Shown here: one piece after another, positions 8,527-16,083 of the stretch
Layout of the letters: each line of letters begins with the position of its first letter
Numbering within the stretch: the stretch's first letter is position 1
Origin: Ruminococcaceae bacterium UBA6416
Lineage (GTDB): Bacteria > Bacillota > Clostridia > Oscillospirales > Acutalibacteraceae
Length of the DNA: 19,084 nt
Direction: 5' to 3'
NCBI GenBank assembly: GCA_002438505.1
Contig: DJPI01000033.1
Span: 1 to 19,084 of the forward strand
Program-made: the position numbers and the translations under genes
The notes under the pieces: model-generated
The model's input: the letters and a program-made list of their open reading frames with translations, nothing else
The model's database searches: none
Told to the model about the DNA's origin: nothing

Positions 8527-8570
8527 AGCCCGAACAGCCGAAAACGTGCTGTTCGGGCTCTGTTTTATTC
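8527..8570 (-). terminator. Terminator-like hairpin after the secreted-protein gene
   Basis: A 12-bp perfect stem (AGCCCGAACAGC at 8527-8538 with GCTGTTCGGGCT at 8548-8559) and a nine-base loop. It lies 36 bases past the stop at 8596 and 28 bases before the DUF1540 start. On the minus strand it is followed by TCATTTTATT, an imperfect T run, so it may let some transcripts through to the DUF1540 gene. Confidence 0.7.
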
Positions 8571-8595
8571 TTTGCGGAAAGAACAAAAATATTCA

Positions 8596-10038
8596 TTACT
8601 TCATCCAGTTGCCGATGTTTTTAAAATTCTTATAAATCTTATCAAAAACGCCAACAAAGTTTTTAATAAGGTTCTTGATCATCTTGACAAATTTCTGCCA
8701 CATTGAATCCTTAAGATCGGAAATGTTTTCAACAAAATAATTTGCAAGCATCGGAACAAGCTCATTAAGACTGCCGCAGAAAAGGCCGTCAACTATTGAA
8801 ACAAGATAATGTTTATCCTCATTGTCAAGCATTGAGTTTGAATTGATATTGGCCTTGATGTTTCCGACAACAGCCGGATTGTTTCCGTTTTTACCAACAA
8901 GGTTGAGATAAATGATAACATAGAGGAAAAGTTCCGTTGTGTCAACCGAGTTTGCAAATCTGCGTGACGGCGGAGTAACAAACTGAAGCTTTGAAGTGTC
9001 TGCAGGATTATTGTTGTTAAAAATCAGGTTCAGAAGTCCCTTAAATGTCTTGAGCTCATCTTCCTGAATAAGACCGCTGGAAATTTTAACATTAAAGAGT
9101 GCCTTTATCGGTTCATACAGAAAAATGGCATATGTTCTTGAAAACGCCCAAATCACGTCAAGGAGATAATTTACGGGGCCGTACTTCATTACGGAACTGA
9201 TAATTGAGCTCAAGAGAATTCTTGAAACGTACTTGGCATCATAAATATCTCTGTCCGGAACCGGGAAATCTTCAAAGTTAACGCCGAGAGTATAAAGCAA
9301 CGGCTTATAATTAAGTCTCGGAGAATTGCACCAGTTCTTCTGAATAAGTTCTTTAAGACCGCTCTTTTCGGCAATGGTATCATAGAACAAATTGACGTTC
9401 TCCTCATTGTCCTCAACAAGCGGAATGTCAAAACCGATGTTCTGATCGGTATAATTTGTAAAAAGGAGATGGCCGATGATGTTGCAAATTTTTGTTGCAT
9501 TCTCCTCAGTGTAAAGCTTGTTGCCCTCGCAATATTTATTGAATATCTTTTTGAGGCAGAAATTTAGATTGCCGCAAGCAAGAGCCATATCATTATAAAT
9601 TGTGTCAATCTTCAAAGTTTTTCCGCAGTCCGGGCAGATTTTATTGGACACGGCATCAGCCTTGAAAGCCTTTTTGCAGTTTGTGCAGTAAGGATCTCCG
9701 CTTGCCGGAAGCTTAGTCCAAAGGAGTTTCTCATCGCTGTTATAGAGAAAATCAATCGAAAGTCCGAACATATAGACGTTTGAAGCAGTGCCGCTTGTAA
9801 CAAGTTTTTCAATGTCATACTGACCTTCAGGTGTTTTGCAGTCATCGGGAATGTCACCATTGAAATTATAATTTTCAAGCGCCTTTTTGAAGTCAGTCTC
9901 ATTGATTGTATCTGTAACAAGTTCGGACAGGTCAAAGTTAAAGTTCATTTTATCGCTGTCGTCATCAGCAAAAGCACCAATGCTCAAAGACGAAACAAGA
10001 AGTGTGAGCGATAAAATCAAGCAAAGAATTTTTTTCAT
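8596..10038 (-). CDS. Secreted protein of unknown function with a CxxC/CxxC metal-knuckle motif
   Basis: I do not recognise this 480-residue protein. Residues 1-24 are a clear signal peptide (MKKILCLILSLTLLVSSLSIGAFA) with a likely cleavage after AFA. Residues 118-138 read C-TN-C-KKAFKADAVSNKI-C-PD-C, the pattern of a zinc ribbon, which is unusual in an exported protein. More cysteines lie nearby (C67, C155, C161, C170). The rest is rich in Asn, Asp, Leu and Phe and looks largely helical; no second membrane anchor or catalytic motif stands out. The C-terminus is basic and amphipathic (KMIKNLIKNFVGVFDKIYK). The ATG at 10038 has AAAGGAG upstream. It is expressed from its own consensus promoter, with a hairpin after the stop. 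Possibilities are a surface protein or a lineage-specific orphan. Confidence 0.85.
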   Translation of the reverse strand: MKKILCLILSLTLLVSSLSIGAFADDDSDKMNFNFDLSELVTDTINETDFKKALENYNFNGDIPDDCKTPEGQYDIEKLVTSGTASNVYMFGLSIDFLYNSDEKLLWTKLPASGDPYCTNCKKAFKADAVSNKICPDCGKTLKIDTIYNDMALACGNLNFCLKKIFNKYCEGNKLYTEENATKICNIIGHLLFTNYTDQNIGFDIPLVEDNEENVNLFYDTIAEKSGLKELIQKNWCNSPRLNYKPLLYTLGVNFEDFPVPDRDIYDAKYVSRILLSSIISSVMKYGPVNYLLDVIWAFSRTYAIFLYEPIKALFNVKISSGLIQEDELKTFKGLLNLIFNNNNPADTSKLQFVTPPSRRFANSVDTTELFLYVIIYLNLVGKNGNNPAVVGNIKANINSNSMLDNEDKHYLVSIVDGLFCGSLNELVPMLANYFVENISDLKDSMWQKFVKMIKNLIKNFVGVFDKIYKNFKNIGNWMK

Positions 10039-10055
10039 ACGTACAACTCCTTTTT

Positions 10056-10076
10056 AAAGATAGTGGGTTTATCTTT
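10056..10076. repeat. 7-bp inverted repeat in the leader of the secreted-protein gene
   Basis: AAAGATA (10056-10062) and TATCTTT (10070-10076) pair perfectly around GTGGGTT. It sits between the predicted transcription start (near 10080) and the ribosome binding site, where it could be an operator or a 5' hairpin. The arms are AT-rich, so chance is possible. Confidence 0.4.
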
Positions 10077-10086
10077 GTTCATAAAT

Positions 10087-10115
10087 AGTTTAACATTTTA
10101 CAGAGTTTTTGTCAA
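10087..10115 (-). promoter_or_regulatory. Sigma-A promoter of the secreted-protein gene
   Basis: On the minus strand: perfect TTGACA (10115-10110), a 17-base spacer and TAAACT (10092-10087) preceded by TGT, an extended -10. The expected start is near 10080, about 40 bases before the ATG. Confidence 0.75.
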
Positions 10116-10166
10116 CAATTATTATTGATGACAAAAGATTTTTTCTGTGTTTTTCCTCTGATATTA

Positions 10167-10195
10167 TTGCAAGCGTTAAAAAAAGATGATAAAAT
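10167..10195 (+). promoter_or_regulatory. Promoter of the cytidylate-kinase-like gene
   Basis: TTGCAA (10167-10172), a 17-base spacer and TAAAAT (10190-10195) with TGA in front, an extended -10. The leader of about 67 bases contains loosely complementary CACCG and CGGTG around 10204-10241, not strong enough to call a structure. Confidence 0.65.
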
Positions 10196-10268
10196 GTGAA
10201 TATCACCGATTGAAGAACGGAATTAACCTTCTTTGCCGGTGTCATCATAATGAAAGGAGCGTCAGCTT

Positions 10269-10880
10269 ATGAAAATTATCACAATCAGCCGTGAATTCGG
10301 CTCAGGCGGAAGAGAGGTCGGAAAAAGACTTGCCGATGAACTCGGTGTTGCTTATTACGACCGAGAGATTATTACGGCTGTTGCCAAAAACAGTGAGCTT
10401 AATGAGGGCTATGTTGAAAAAATTCTTGAAACAGGTATTCCAAGATCATTCCCCTTCTCCTTTGGGCGTTCCTTTGCGTTCTCTGATGTTGCTCAACAGA
10501 ATTACACAAAAGCCCTCGTTGCTCAGCAAAGCTTTATTATTCAGCTTGCGCACAAAGGTGAAGATTTTGTAATCGTCGGCCGCAGCGCAGATGTTATACT
10601 CAGCGAATACTCACCGTTTAATATTTTTGTTCACGCCGATATGTATTCAAAAATTGACCGCTGCATTGACCGCGCACCGGAGGACGAGGAGCTCACAAGA
10701 CGTGAGTATGAAAGAAGAATTAAGCAGATTGACTCTGCGCGCGCAAGACACCGCGCTCTGCTTTCCGACTCCCCGTGGGGAAAAATGGAAAGCTATCATC
10801 TTTGCATCAACACCACTGGCAAGGAGATCAAAGCCCTTGTTCCCGGGATTGCGGCGTATGCAAAAGCCTGGTTCGGTTGA
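10269..10880 (+). CDS. Cytidylate kinase-like family protein (AAA_26)
   Basis: The N-terminus MKIITISREFGSGGREVGKR is the signature of the cytidylate-kinase-like family PF13189, with a phosphate-binding loop of the form GSGGRE in place of the classic GKST. FVIVGRSADVIL (100-111) and a basic lid-like stretch RRIKQIDSARARHR (149-162) also fit. The length of 203 residues is usual. Members are common and often multicopy in Clostridia; their true substrate is not established, so CMP kinase activity is only a guess. The ATG at 10269 has AAAGGAG nine bases upstream. It is a single-gene unit with its own promoter and a strong terminator. Confidence 0.92.
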   Translation: MKIITISREFGSGGREVGKRLADELGVAYYDREIITAVAKNSELNEGYVEKILETGIPRSFPFSFGRSFAFSDVAQQNYTKALVAQQSFIIQLAHKGEDFVIVGRSADVILSEYSPFNIFVHADMYSKIDRCIDRAPEDEELTRREYERRIKQIDSARARHRALLSDSPWGKMESYHLCINTTGKEIKALVPGIAAYAKAWFG

Positions 10881-10886
10881 GTTTTT

Positions 10887-10912
10887 CCGGCGGTTATCCG
10901 CCGGCTTTTTTT
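10887..10912 (+). terminator. Rho-independent terminator after the cytidylate-kinase-like gene
   Basis: A perfect seven-base GC stem (CCGGCGG with CCGCCGG), a TTAT loop and a run of seven T after one C. It starts seven bases past the stop codon. The operator-like dyad of the next operon begins at the base after the T run. Confidence 0.93.
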
Positions 10913-10928
10913 ATTACTGAATTGTAAT
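10913..10928 (+). promoter_or_regulatory. Predicted response-regulator operator upstream of the two-component system
   Basis: ATTACTGAATTGTAAT is a dyad ATTAC-N6-GTAAT. It matches the site at 12638-12653 in 15 of 16 bases and ends 22 bases before the -10 of the regulator gene. It is one base away from TNACA-N4-TGTAA, the BceR-type consensus as I recall it. Binding by the neighbouring regulator is inferred. Confidence 0.6.
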
Positions 10929-10956
10929 GGAAAGATTGCGCAATATGTGCTAAAAT
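10928..10956 (+). promoter_or_regulatory. Promoter of the response regulator / kinase operon
   Basis: TAAAAT at 10951-10956 preceded by TGC, an extended -10. The -35 position (TGGAAA, 10928-10933) is only 4 of 6 and abuts the dyad, consistent with an activator-assisted promoter. The predicted start near 10963 would leave a leader of barely ten bases. Confidence 0.55.
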
Positions 10957-10974
10957 ACCTGCGAGGTGTTACTA

Positions 10975-11655
10975 ATGAACATTTTTCTTCTTGAAGATGA
11001 TGAAGCAATCGGCATAGGACTTAAATATTCCCTTGAGAACGAAGAGTATGCAATCACCCTCGCACGTTCAGTAAAGCAGGCTGAACGCATTATTGAAAAT
11101 CAAACTTTCTCGCTGTATATTCTGGACATTAATCTTCCGGACGGAAGCGGATATGACATTTGCCGCAGAGTTAAGGAAAAGGGTGATTTTCCCGTTATTT
11201 TTCTCACCGCCTATGATGACGAGGTCAATGTTGTTATGGGGCTTGATATCGGCGCCGATGATTATATTACAAAGCCGTTTCGCGTGCGTGAGCTTGTTGC
11301 AAGAATCAAAAGTGTTCTGCGCCGCTGCGGCAAGGACAAAACGGAATCGGTTGTGAAGCTCGGCAATGTCAGCGTCAACCTTAACGAGGCAAGAGTGACA
11401 AAGGACGGCGAGGATGTTATTCTGACCGCAATGGAATACAGGCTGCTTTTGACTTTTCTCAATAACCGCGGAAGAATCCTTTCAAGGAACAGGCTTCTTG
11501 AGGAGATTTGGGACGTTGACGGTGATTTTGTTAACGACAACACTCTGACGGTCTATATTAAACGTCTGCGTGATAAAATTGAAAGGGATCCTGCTTGTCC
11601 GTCCATCATCAAAACCGTTCGAGGGCTGGGATATGTGATTGAAAATGAACGATAA
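10975..11655 (+). CDS. OmpR/PhoB-family response regulator (BceR-like)
   Basis: This is a DNA-binding regulator of 226 residues. The receiver domain (1-115) has the acidic pair Asp8/Asp9 (or Glu7), the phosphorylated Asp51 in YILDINLPDGSG, Thr78 and Lys100 (YITKPF). The winged-helix domain (about 128-224) ends in the usual YIKRLRDKIE...IKTVRGLGYVI. I chose ATG 10975 because GAGGTG lies six bases upstream; an in-frame GTG at 10966 is part of that binding site. The kinase gene overlaps its 3' end. The dyad upstream suggests that it controls its own operon and the ABC transporter. Confidence 0.95.
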   Translation: MNIFLLEDDEAIGIGLKYSLENEEYAITLARSVKQAERIIENQTFSLYILDINLPDGSGYDICRRVKEKGDFPVIFLTAYDDEVNVVMGLDIGADDYITKPFRVRELVARIKSVLRRCGKDKTESVVKLGNVSVNLNEARVTKDGEDVILTAMEYRLLLTFLNNRGRILSRNRLLEEIWDVDGDFVNDNTLTVYIKRLRDKIERDPACPSIIKTVRGLGYVIENER

Positions 11656-12634
11656 AAGTTTAAAAATAACACTTGGTGCGGTTTTTGCATTGACTCTGCT
11701 TTTTTCTGCGCTTTGTTTTTATTATGGTGTTATACCCGGATTTTTGTGTCTTGCCTGCGGCATTGCAGTTACCGCTGCGTATACAATGTACACAAAAAAG
11801 CGATTCAAAAATATTGAGGAACTCAACGAATACCTTTCCGCTGTCTGCGCGGGGAAACTTGACCTTGACCTTCCGGATAACAGTGAGGGTGAGCTTTCAA
11901 TTCTCAAAAACAATCTTTACAAAATAATCGCTATGCTGCGCTTTCAAAACGAGAAACTCGCCAATGATAAAAATTACCTTGCCGATTCAATGACTGATAT
12001 ATCTCATCAGCTCAAAACGCCGCTGACCTCAATGATGGTCATGAGTGATATTCTTAAAGACGAGCAGTCGGCGGAAAAGCGCAAAGATTTTGTTGACATA
12101 ATTCAAACACAGCTTGAAAAAATGCGTTGGCTCATTCAAAATCTTTTGAAGCTTTCAAAGTTTGATGCCGGAACCGTTGAAATCAGAAGTGATGTTCTCT
12201 CTGCGGATACAATACTTGAGGAAAGCGTCAAGCCGTTTTTGGTGAACTTTGACCTGCGCGAGATTAGTTTTTCAAAATTCGGAAATGATTTCTCCTTTAG
12301 AGGAGATGAGGGCTGGATAACCGAAGCGATTGCGAATATCATCAAAAATGATCTCGAGCACACTCCCTGCGGCGGCAGTATTTCTGTCCGCTTCAAAAGC
12401 ACCTCGCTTTTCGGAATGATCGAGATAACAGACAACGGCTGCGGAATGGATGAGGAGGATCGCAAGCATATTTTTGAGCGTTTCTACCGCGGAAAGAATT
12501 CCTCGCCCGAAAGCGTTGGAATCGGCTTGGCTTTGACGAAAGCTATAATTGAACGCCATAACGGAAAAATTGAAGTGTTAAGCGAGCTTGACAAAGGAAC
12601 AACATTTAAAATCAGCCTTCCGCTCAGTCTTTGA
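11645..12634 (+). CDS. Intramembrane-sensing histidine kinase (BceS-like)
   Basis: The 329-residue kinase has two transmembrane helices (about 7-27 and 31-48) joined by only a few residues (YYGVIPG), so no real extracellular sensor domain exists. This is typical of intramembrane-sensing kinases, which usually take their signal from a partner ABC transporter. A HAMP-like linker is followed by the H box SHQLKTPLT with His121. The N box is IIKNDLEHT (Asp where Ala is more common). The G1 box DNGCGM, F box FERFYRG and G2 box GIGLAL are intact. The start ATG overlaps the regulator by 11 bases; an in-frame TTG at 11639 is possible. There is no good ribosome binding site, which suggests translational coupling. 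Confidence 0.94.
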   Translation: MNDKSLKITLGAVFALTLLFSALCFYYGVIPGFLCLACGIAVTAAYTMYTKKRFKNIEELNEYLSAVCAGKLDLDLPDNSEGELSILKNNLYKIIAMLRFQNEKLANDKNYLADSMTDISHQLKTPLTSMMVMSDILKDEQSAEKRKDFVDIIQTQLEKMRWLIQNLLKLSKFDAGTVEIRSDVLSADTILEESVKPFLVNFDLREISFSKFGNDFSFRGDEGWITEAIANIIKNDLEHTPCGGSISVRFKSTSLFGMIEITDNGCGMDEEDRKHIFERFYRGKNSSPESVGIGLALTKAIIERHNGKIEVLSELDKGTTFKISLPLSL

Positions 12635-12637
12635 AAA

Positions 12638-12653
12638 ATTACTTAATTGTAAT
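12638..12653 (+). promoter_or_regulatory. Predicted response-regulator operator upstream of the ABC transporter
   Basis: ATTACTTAATTGTAAT, dyad ATTAC-N6-GTAAT, differs by one base from the site at 10913-10928. A further half-site-like ATTGTCAC follows at 12657-12664. The dyad ends 32 bases before the -10 element, ten bases more than at the regulator operon. Confidence 0.62.
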
Positions 12654-12685
12654 CCGATTGTCACCGAGAAGTAAGGTTGATGAGA

Positions 12686-12691
12686 TATTAT
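12686..12691 (+). promoter_or_regulatory. Activator-type promoter of the ABC transporter (-10 element)
   Basis: TATTAT at 12686-12691 is a good -10, but the -35 position 17 bases upstream reads ACCGAG, with no resemblance to consensus. Together with the dyad upstream this fits a promoter that depends on the phosphorylated regulator. The start would lie near 12698. Confidence 0.5.
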
Positions 12692-12732
12692 ATAAGCAAC
12701 GAGCACGGAACAAACGGTGTTTCGTTGCTTAT
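12692..12732 (+). promoter_or_regulatory. Leader hairpin before the ABC transporter genes
   Basis: ATAAGCAACGA (12692-12702) pairs perfectly with TCGTTGCTTAT (12722-12732); inside, CAC and GTG extend the stem. It is followed by TTTC and, 12 bases later, the ribosome binding site GGAG. It may be a weak terminator for the kinase operon, an attenuator, or a stabilising 5' hairpin if transcription starts within the left arm. Confidence 0.6.
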
Positions 12733-12756
12733 TTTCATATGAATGGAGCAATCAAA

Positions 12757-13437
12757 ATGAAAATTCTTGAAATCAAAAATCTTTGCAAAACCTACGGAAA
12801 CGGCGACACTGCTGTTAAAGCGCTTGATAATGTTTCCTTCTCCGTTGAAAAGGGTGAGTTTGTTGCAATTATCGGACCGTCCGGTTCCGGAAAGTCCACG
12901 CTTCTCCATATTCTCGGCGGAGTTGATGTTCCGACAAGCGGAAGCGTTGTCATTGACGGCACTGACATTTCAAAGCTTGACGAAACCGCACTTGCAATCT
13001 TCCGCCGCAGACAGATCGGACTTATCTATCAGTTTTACAACCTAATTCCAATTCTCACCGTTGAGGAAAACATGACTCTCCCCCTTCTGCTTGACGGAAA
13101 GAAGCCGGATAAAACAGTTGTAAAAGAACTGACGGAAACACTTGGCCTTTCAAAAAGACTCAGCTTCCTGCCCAATCAGCTTTCCGGCGGACAGCAGCAG
13201 AGAGTTTCAATCGGCCGTGCGCTTATCAATAACCCGGCGCTTATGCTTGCTGACGAACCGACCGGTAACCTTGACAGCAAAAACAGCCACGAAATTATCT
13301 CGCTTTTCCGCCGCTTCAACCGCGAACACGGCCAGACTGTTATTATCATCACTCATGATGAGAGCATTGCTCTTTCGGCGGACAGAACAATAGCAATCGT
13401 TGACGGAAAGATTGTTAAGGACGGGGTGAACGGCTGA
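12757..13437 (+). CDS. ABC transporter ATP-binding protein (MacB/LolD/BceA family)
   Basis: This ATPase of 226 residues powers the permease encoded next to it. Walker A is GPSGSGKST (40-48), the Q loop is Gln92, the signature is LSGGQQQR (142-149), Walker B is LMLADEPTG with Glu167, the D loop is NLDS and the switch histidine is His200. The length and the IGLIYQFYNLIP segment are typical of the MacB/LolD/BceA class that pairs with FtsX-type permeases. I chose ATG 12757 (GGAG eight bases upstream); the frame is open further upstream to 12631, but that part spans the promoter and hairpin. The stop codon overlaps the permease start by one base (TGATG), so the two are translated together. Confidence 0.96.
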   Translation: MKILEIKNLCKTYGNGDTAVKALDNVSFSVEKGEFVAIIGPSGSGKSTLLHILGGVDVPTSGSVVIDGTDISKLDETALAIFRRRQIGLIYQFYNLIPILTVEENMTLPLLLDGKKPDKTVVKELTETLGLSKRLSFLPNQLSGGQQQRVSIGRALINNPALMLADEPTGNLDSKNSHEIISLFRRFNREHGQTVIIITHDESIALSADRTIAIVDGKIVKDGVNG

Positions 13438-16013
13438 TGAATATCGTTAAAAAACTGACACTGCGCCATCTTAAAGAAAACAAAAGCCGCTCCGTTGTGA
13501 CAACGCTCGGAATCTGCGTCTCCGTTGCAATGATAACCGCCGTTTTTGTTGCCGCGTTTTCACTGATGAATCTTCTCGGAAACCTGAGCGTCATTCAAAA
13601 CGGCAACTGGCACGCAGCGGCCGAGATGGGTCTTCAGACCTTTGAAAAGCTTAGAGAAGATGAACGTATTGATAAAATTGGAATTGCAACTGAAAACAGC
13701 TGGGGCTTCATTTTGAACGATGAAGGACAGGCCAAAAAGGATTTTATAATTACAAACGCCGACAAAGAGCTTATGAATATGTTTGTTCAGTGCAAATTTG
13801 AAGGCAGACTTCCTGAAAACGACAGCGAAGCCATGATTAACTGCGATTTACTTGAGAAGTACTTTCCCGGTATCGGACTCGGCGGAAAAATCACTCTTGC
13901 CGTTCCGGATAACGGCTCGGATGACGAAGAACTGAGCTTCAAAGGCAACAAAACCGTTTCATATACTGTTGTTGGCATAATGAACAATAATCAGCCGACC
14001 GGTTTCATCACTTTCGCTGCAAACTCAGGCATTGCAAAAGCACTCAACAGTAGCAGAGCTTCAGTCTATTTCACACTCAAAAAGCTTGATTATAACAGTA
14101 TTAATGTTATCAACGCTCTTGACAAGGAGTATAAACTGACAACGGAAACTTCAAGCCTTGGAATAAATAAAGATCTTCTCACTTCCAAATTTGCGCTTTC
14201 CAAGGACAGCTTTGCTCTGACCACTCTAATGCCCCTTTGCGCGGTTTGTCTTGTCATAATCATCATTGCTTCCGTCATGCTCATTTATAACGCCTTCGGA
14301 ATGTCGCTTTCGGAAAGAGTGCGTTATCTCGGTATGCTTGCAAGCGTTGGTGCAACCAAAAAGCAAAAAAGAGCGTCGGTATACTTTGAAGGTTTGATTC
14401 TTGGCGCTATAGGAATTCCGGTCGGTATTGTTGCCGGTTTTGTCGGAATTGCAATCACACTTTACCTCGTTGGAGACAAAATTATTTCATCCGGACTTTT
14501 ATCCGATTCCGCAAAGGATGCCGGACTCAAATTCACGGCAACGGTTAATCCGCTTGTAATTGTTTTGATTATTCTTTTCAGCGCGCTCACAATCTTCATT
14601 TCACTGTATATTCCGGCAAGAAAGGCTTCAAAAATCACGCCGATTGACGCAATCAGACAAAAGGATGACTTCAAGCTCAAAGCAAGGAAAATTCGTTCCT
14701 CAAAACTTATCCGCAAAGTTTTCGGCTATGAGGGCGAGCTTGCCAATAAGAGCCTCAAACGTAACCGCCGCAAAACAAACATAATTACCGCTTCAATCGC
14801 TCTTTCGGTTGTTCTTTTCCTCTGCGTCAATTATTTTTGCCAGATGCTTGTTCAGTCAAACGACTACGCCATGGATGTTCCTTATGACATTGTTGTTGGC
14901 GTCTCCGTTAAAAACAGAGAGAATCTTGAAAAAGAACTCGCCGAAATTAATGAAATTGATGATTATTATAATTTCAGCTCAAATTACTTGAGATATACTG
15001 AAGAAAACAAAAAATCTCCGTTTGTTGACGTCGGAAATTATACCACGCAATATAAAAACTTAGTTAAGAACATAGTCCATGTTTATCTGACAGCAGTTGA
15101 TGATGACGCCTTCAATCGCCTTTGCAAGGATAACAAACTGAATCCGGATGATTATTACAATCAGAAAAGCCTGAAATGTGTCCTCATGGATGACTTGAGA
15201 AGAACCAACGGAAACTCCGCAATATTTAATTCATCAATAATAGGCAAAACCTGCACGGAAGATTTTAATGAATTTGTCAAAGGCAGTCGTTTTACCTATG
15301 AAATCGGCGGACTTGCAAAATTTAACTCCGATGATTACATTTGCTTGCTCAACGGAAAAGGCGCCTTCTCCCTCTATTGCCCGATAAGCGAATACTTGAA
15401 AGTCTATGACAAGCTATATAAAGATTGCCTTGAAAAAGGCAACAAAGAGGACATTGAGCACTATGAAAATTTCAACACAAGCTACGGCATCAAAGCCCAA
15501 AACCACAAAGCTGTTGACGAGCAGCTTACAGCATTTCTTGATGATTATGGCAGCAGTTACAGCTATAGCTACTATGCCAAGAATTATCAGATGATAAAAT
15601 CGCTGACATTCGCACTCCAGGTCTTCGTCTATGGCTTCATCACTCTTATCACAATGATTGCAATAGCAAACATTATCAACACCGTTTCAACCGGAATCAT
15701 GATGCGGCGCAAGGAGTTTGCAATGCTCAAATCAGTTGGAACAACACCGAAGGGCTTCACCAAAATGATCTGTCTTGAAAGCTTCTTCTATGGCGCAAAA
15801 GCACTCATTTTCTCAATGCCTACAAGCCTTTTAATTTGCTACTGTATGAACATCACAGTCGGTTCGGACACAATACCGTTCAGCCCGAATCCGTGGACAT
15901 ATCTCGGTTGTGCAGCTGTAGTATTTGCCATTGTCGGCTTTTCAATGTACTATTCTGTCAGAAAGCTCAAGGATGACTCGATCGTTGAAACGCTCAAGAC
16001 AGAGATAAACTGA
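13437..16013 (+). CDS. FtsX-family ABC transporter permease, two large extracellular domains
   Basis: The 858-residue membrane protein has eight predicted helices in two sets of four: about 20-42, 262-288, 318-345, 370-393, 448-470, 723-748, 776-800 and 820-842. Each first helix is followed by a large outer domain (about 43-260 and 471-722). The cytoplasmic linkers MSLSERVRYLGMLASVGATKK and GIMMRRKEFAMLKSVGTT are the classic FtsX-domain coupling sequences. BceB-type permeases usually have ten helices and one outer domain, so this is a different, MacB/LolE-like duplicated layout even though it sits beside a Bce-like two-component system. The second outer domain is rich in Tyr, Asp and Asn (DDYGSSYSYSYYAKNY). 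Its substrate is unknown; peptide-antibiotic export or sensing is inferred from context. Confidence 0.93.
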   Translation: MNIVKKLTLRHLKENKSRSVVTTLGICVSVAMITAVFVAAFSLMNLLGNLSVIQNGNWHAAAEMGLQTFEKLREDERIDKIGIATENSWGFILNDEGQAKKDFIITNADKELMNMFVQCKFEGRLPENDSEAMINCDLLEKYFPGIGLGGKITLAVPDNGSDDEELSFKGNKTVSYTVVGIMNNNQPTGFITFAANSGIAKALNSSRASVYFTLKKLDYNSINVINALDKEYKLTTETSSLGINKDLLTSKFALSKDSFALTTLMPLCAVCLVIIIIASVMLIYNAFGMSLSERVRYLGMLASVGATKKQKRASVYFEGLILGAIGIPVGIVAGFVGIAITLYLVGDKIISSGLLSDSAKDAGLKFTATVNPLVIVLIILFSALTIFISLYIPARKASKITPIDAIRQKDDFKLKARKIRSSKLIRKVFGYEGELANKSLKRNRRKTNIITASIALSVVLFLCVNYFCQMLVQSNDYAMDVPYDIVVGVSVKNRENLEKELAEINEIDDYYNFSSNYLRYTEENKKSPFVDVGNYTTQYKNLVKNIVHVYLTAVDDDAFNRLCKDNKLNPDDYYNQKSLKCVLMDDLRRTNGNSAIFNSSIIGKTCTEDFNEFVKGSRFTYEIGGLAKFNSDDYICLLNGKGAFSLYCPISEYLKVYDKLYKDCLEKGNKEDIEHYENFNTSYGIKAQNHKAVDEQLTAFLDDYGSSYSYSYYAKNYQMIKSLTFALQVFVYGFITLITMIAIANIINTVSTGIMMRRKEFAMLKSVGTTPKGFTKMICLESFFYGAKALIFSMPTSLLICYCMNITVGSDTIPFSPNPWTYLGCAAVVFAIVGFSMYYSVRKLKDDSIVETLKTEIN

Positions 16014-16038
16014 CATTCCTCTTCTCAATATAAACGCA

Positions 16039-16082
16039 CAAGCCAAAAGGACGGGTCAAAGCTGACTCGTCCTTTTGGCTTG
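16039..16082. terminator. Long hairpin between convergent genes
   Basis: A 15-bp perfect stem (CAAGCCAAAAGGACG with CGTCCTTTTGGCTTG) continues inward for five more pairs with one wobble, leaving an AAGC loop, 20 pairs in all. It starts 26 bases past the permease stop. No T run follows on the plus strand, so it may block RNA polymerase or protect the 3' end rather than act as a standard terminator. Confidence 0.65.
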
Positions 16083-16083
16083 C

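Noticed and set aside
10168..10181. Possible catabolite-control (cre) site overlapping the -35 of the cytidylate-kinase-like gene
   Set aside because: TGCAAGCGTTAAAA misses the consensus TGWAANCGNTNWCA at two positions, one of them in the outer conserved CA. One degenerate match is not enough.
12631..12756. N-terminal extension of the ABC ATPase by 42 codons
   Set aside because: The extension would cover the predicted promoter and hairpin, is unlike ATPase N-termini, and the start at 12757 has a proper ribosome binding site.
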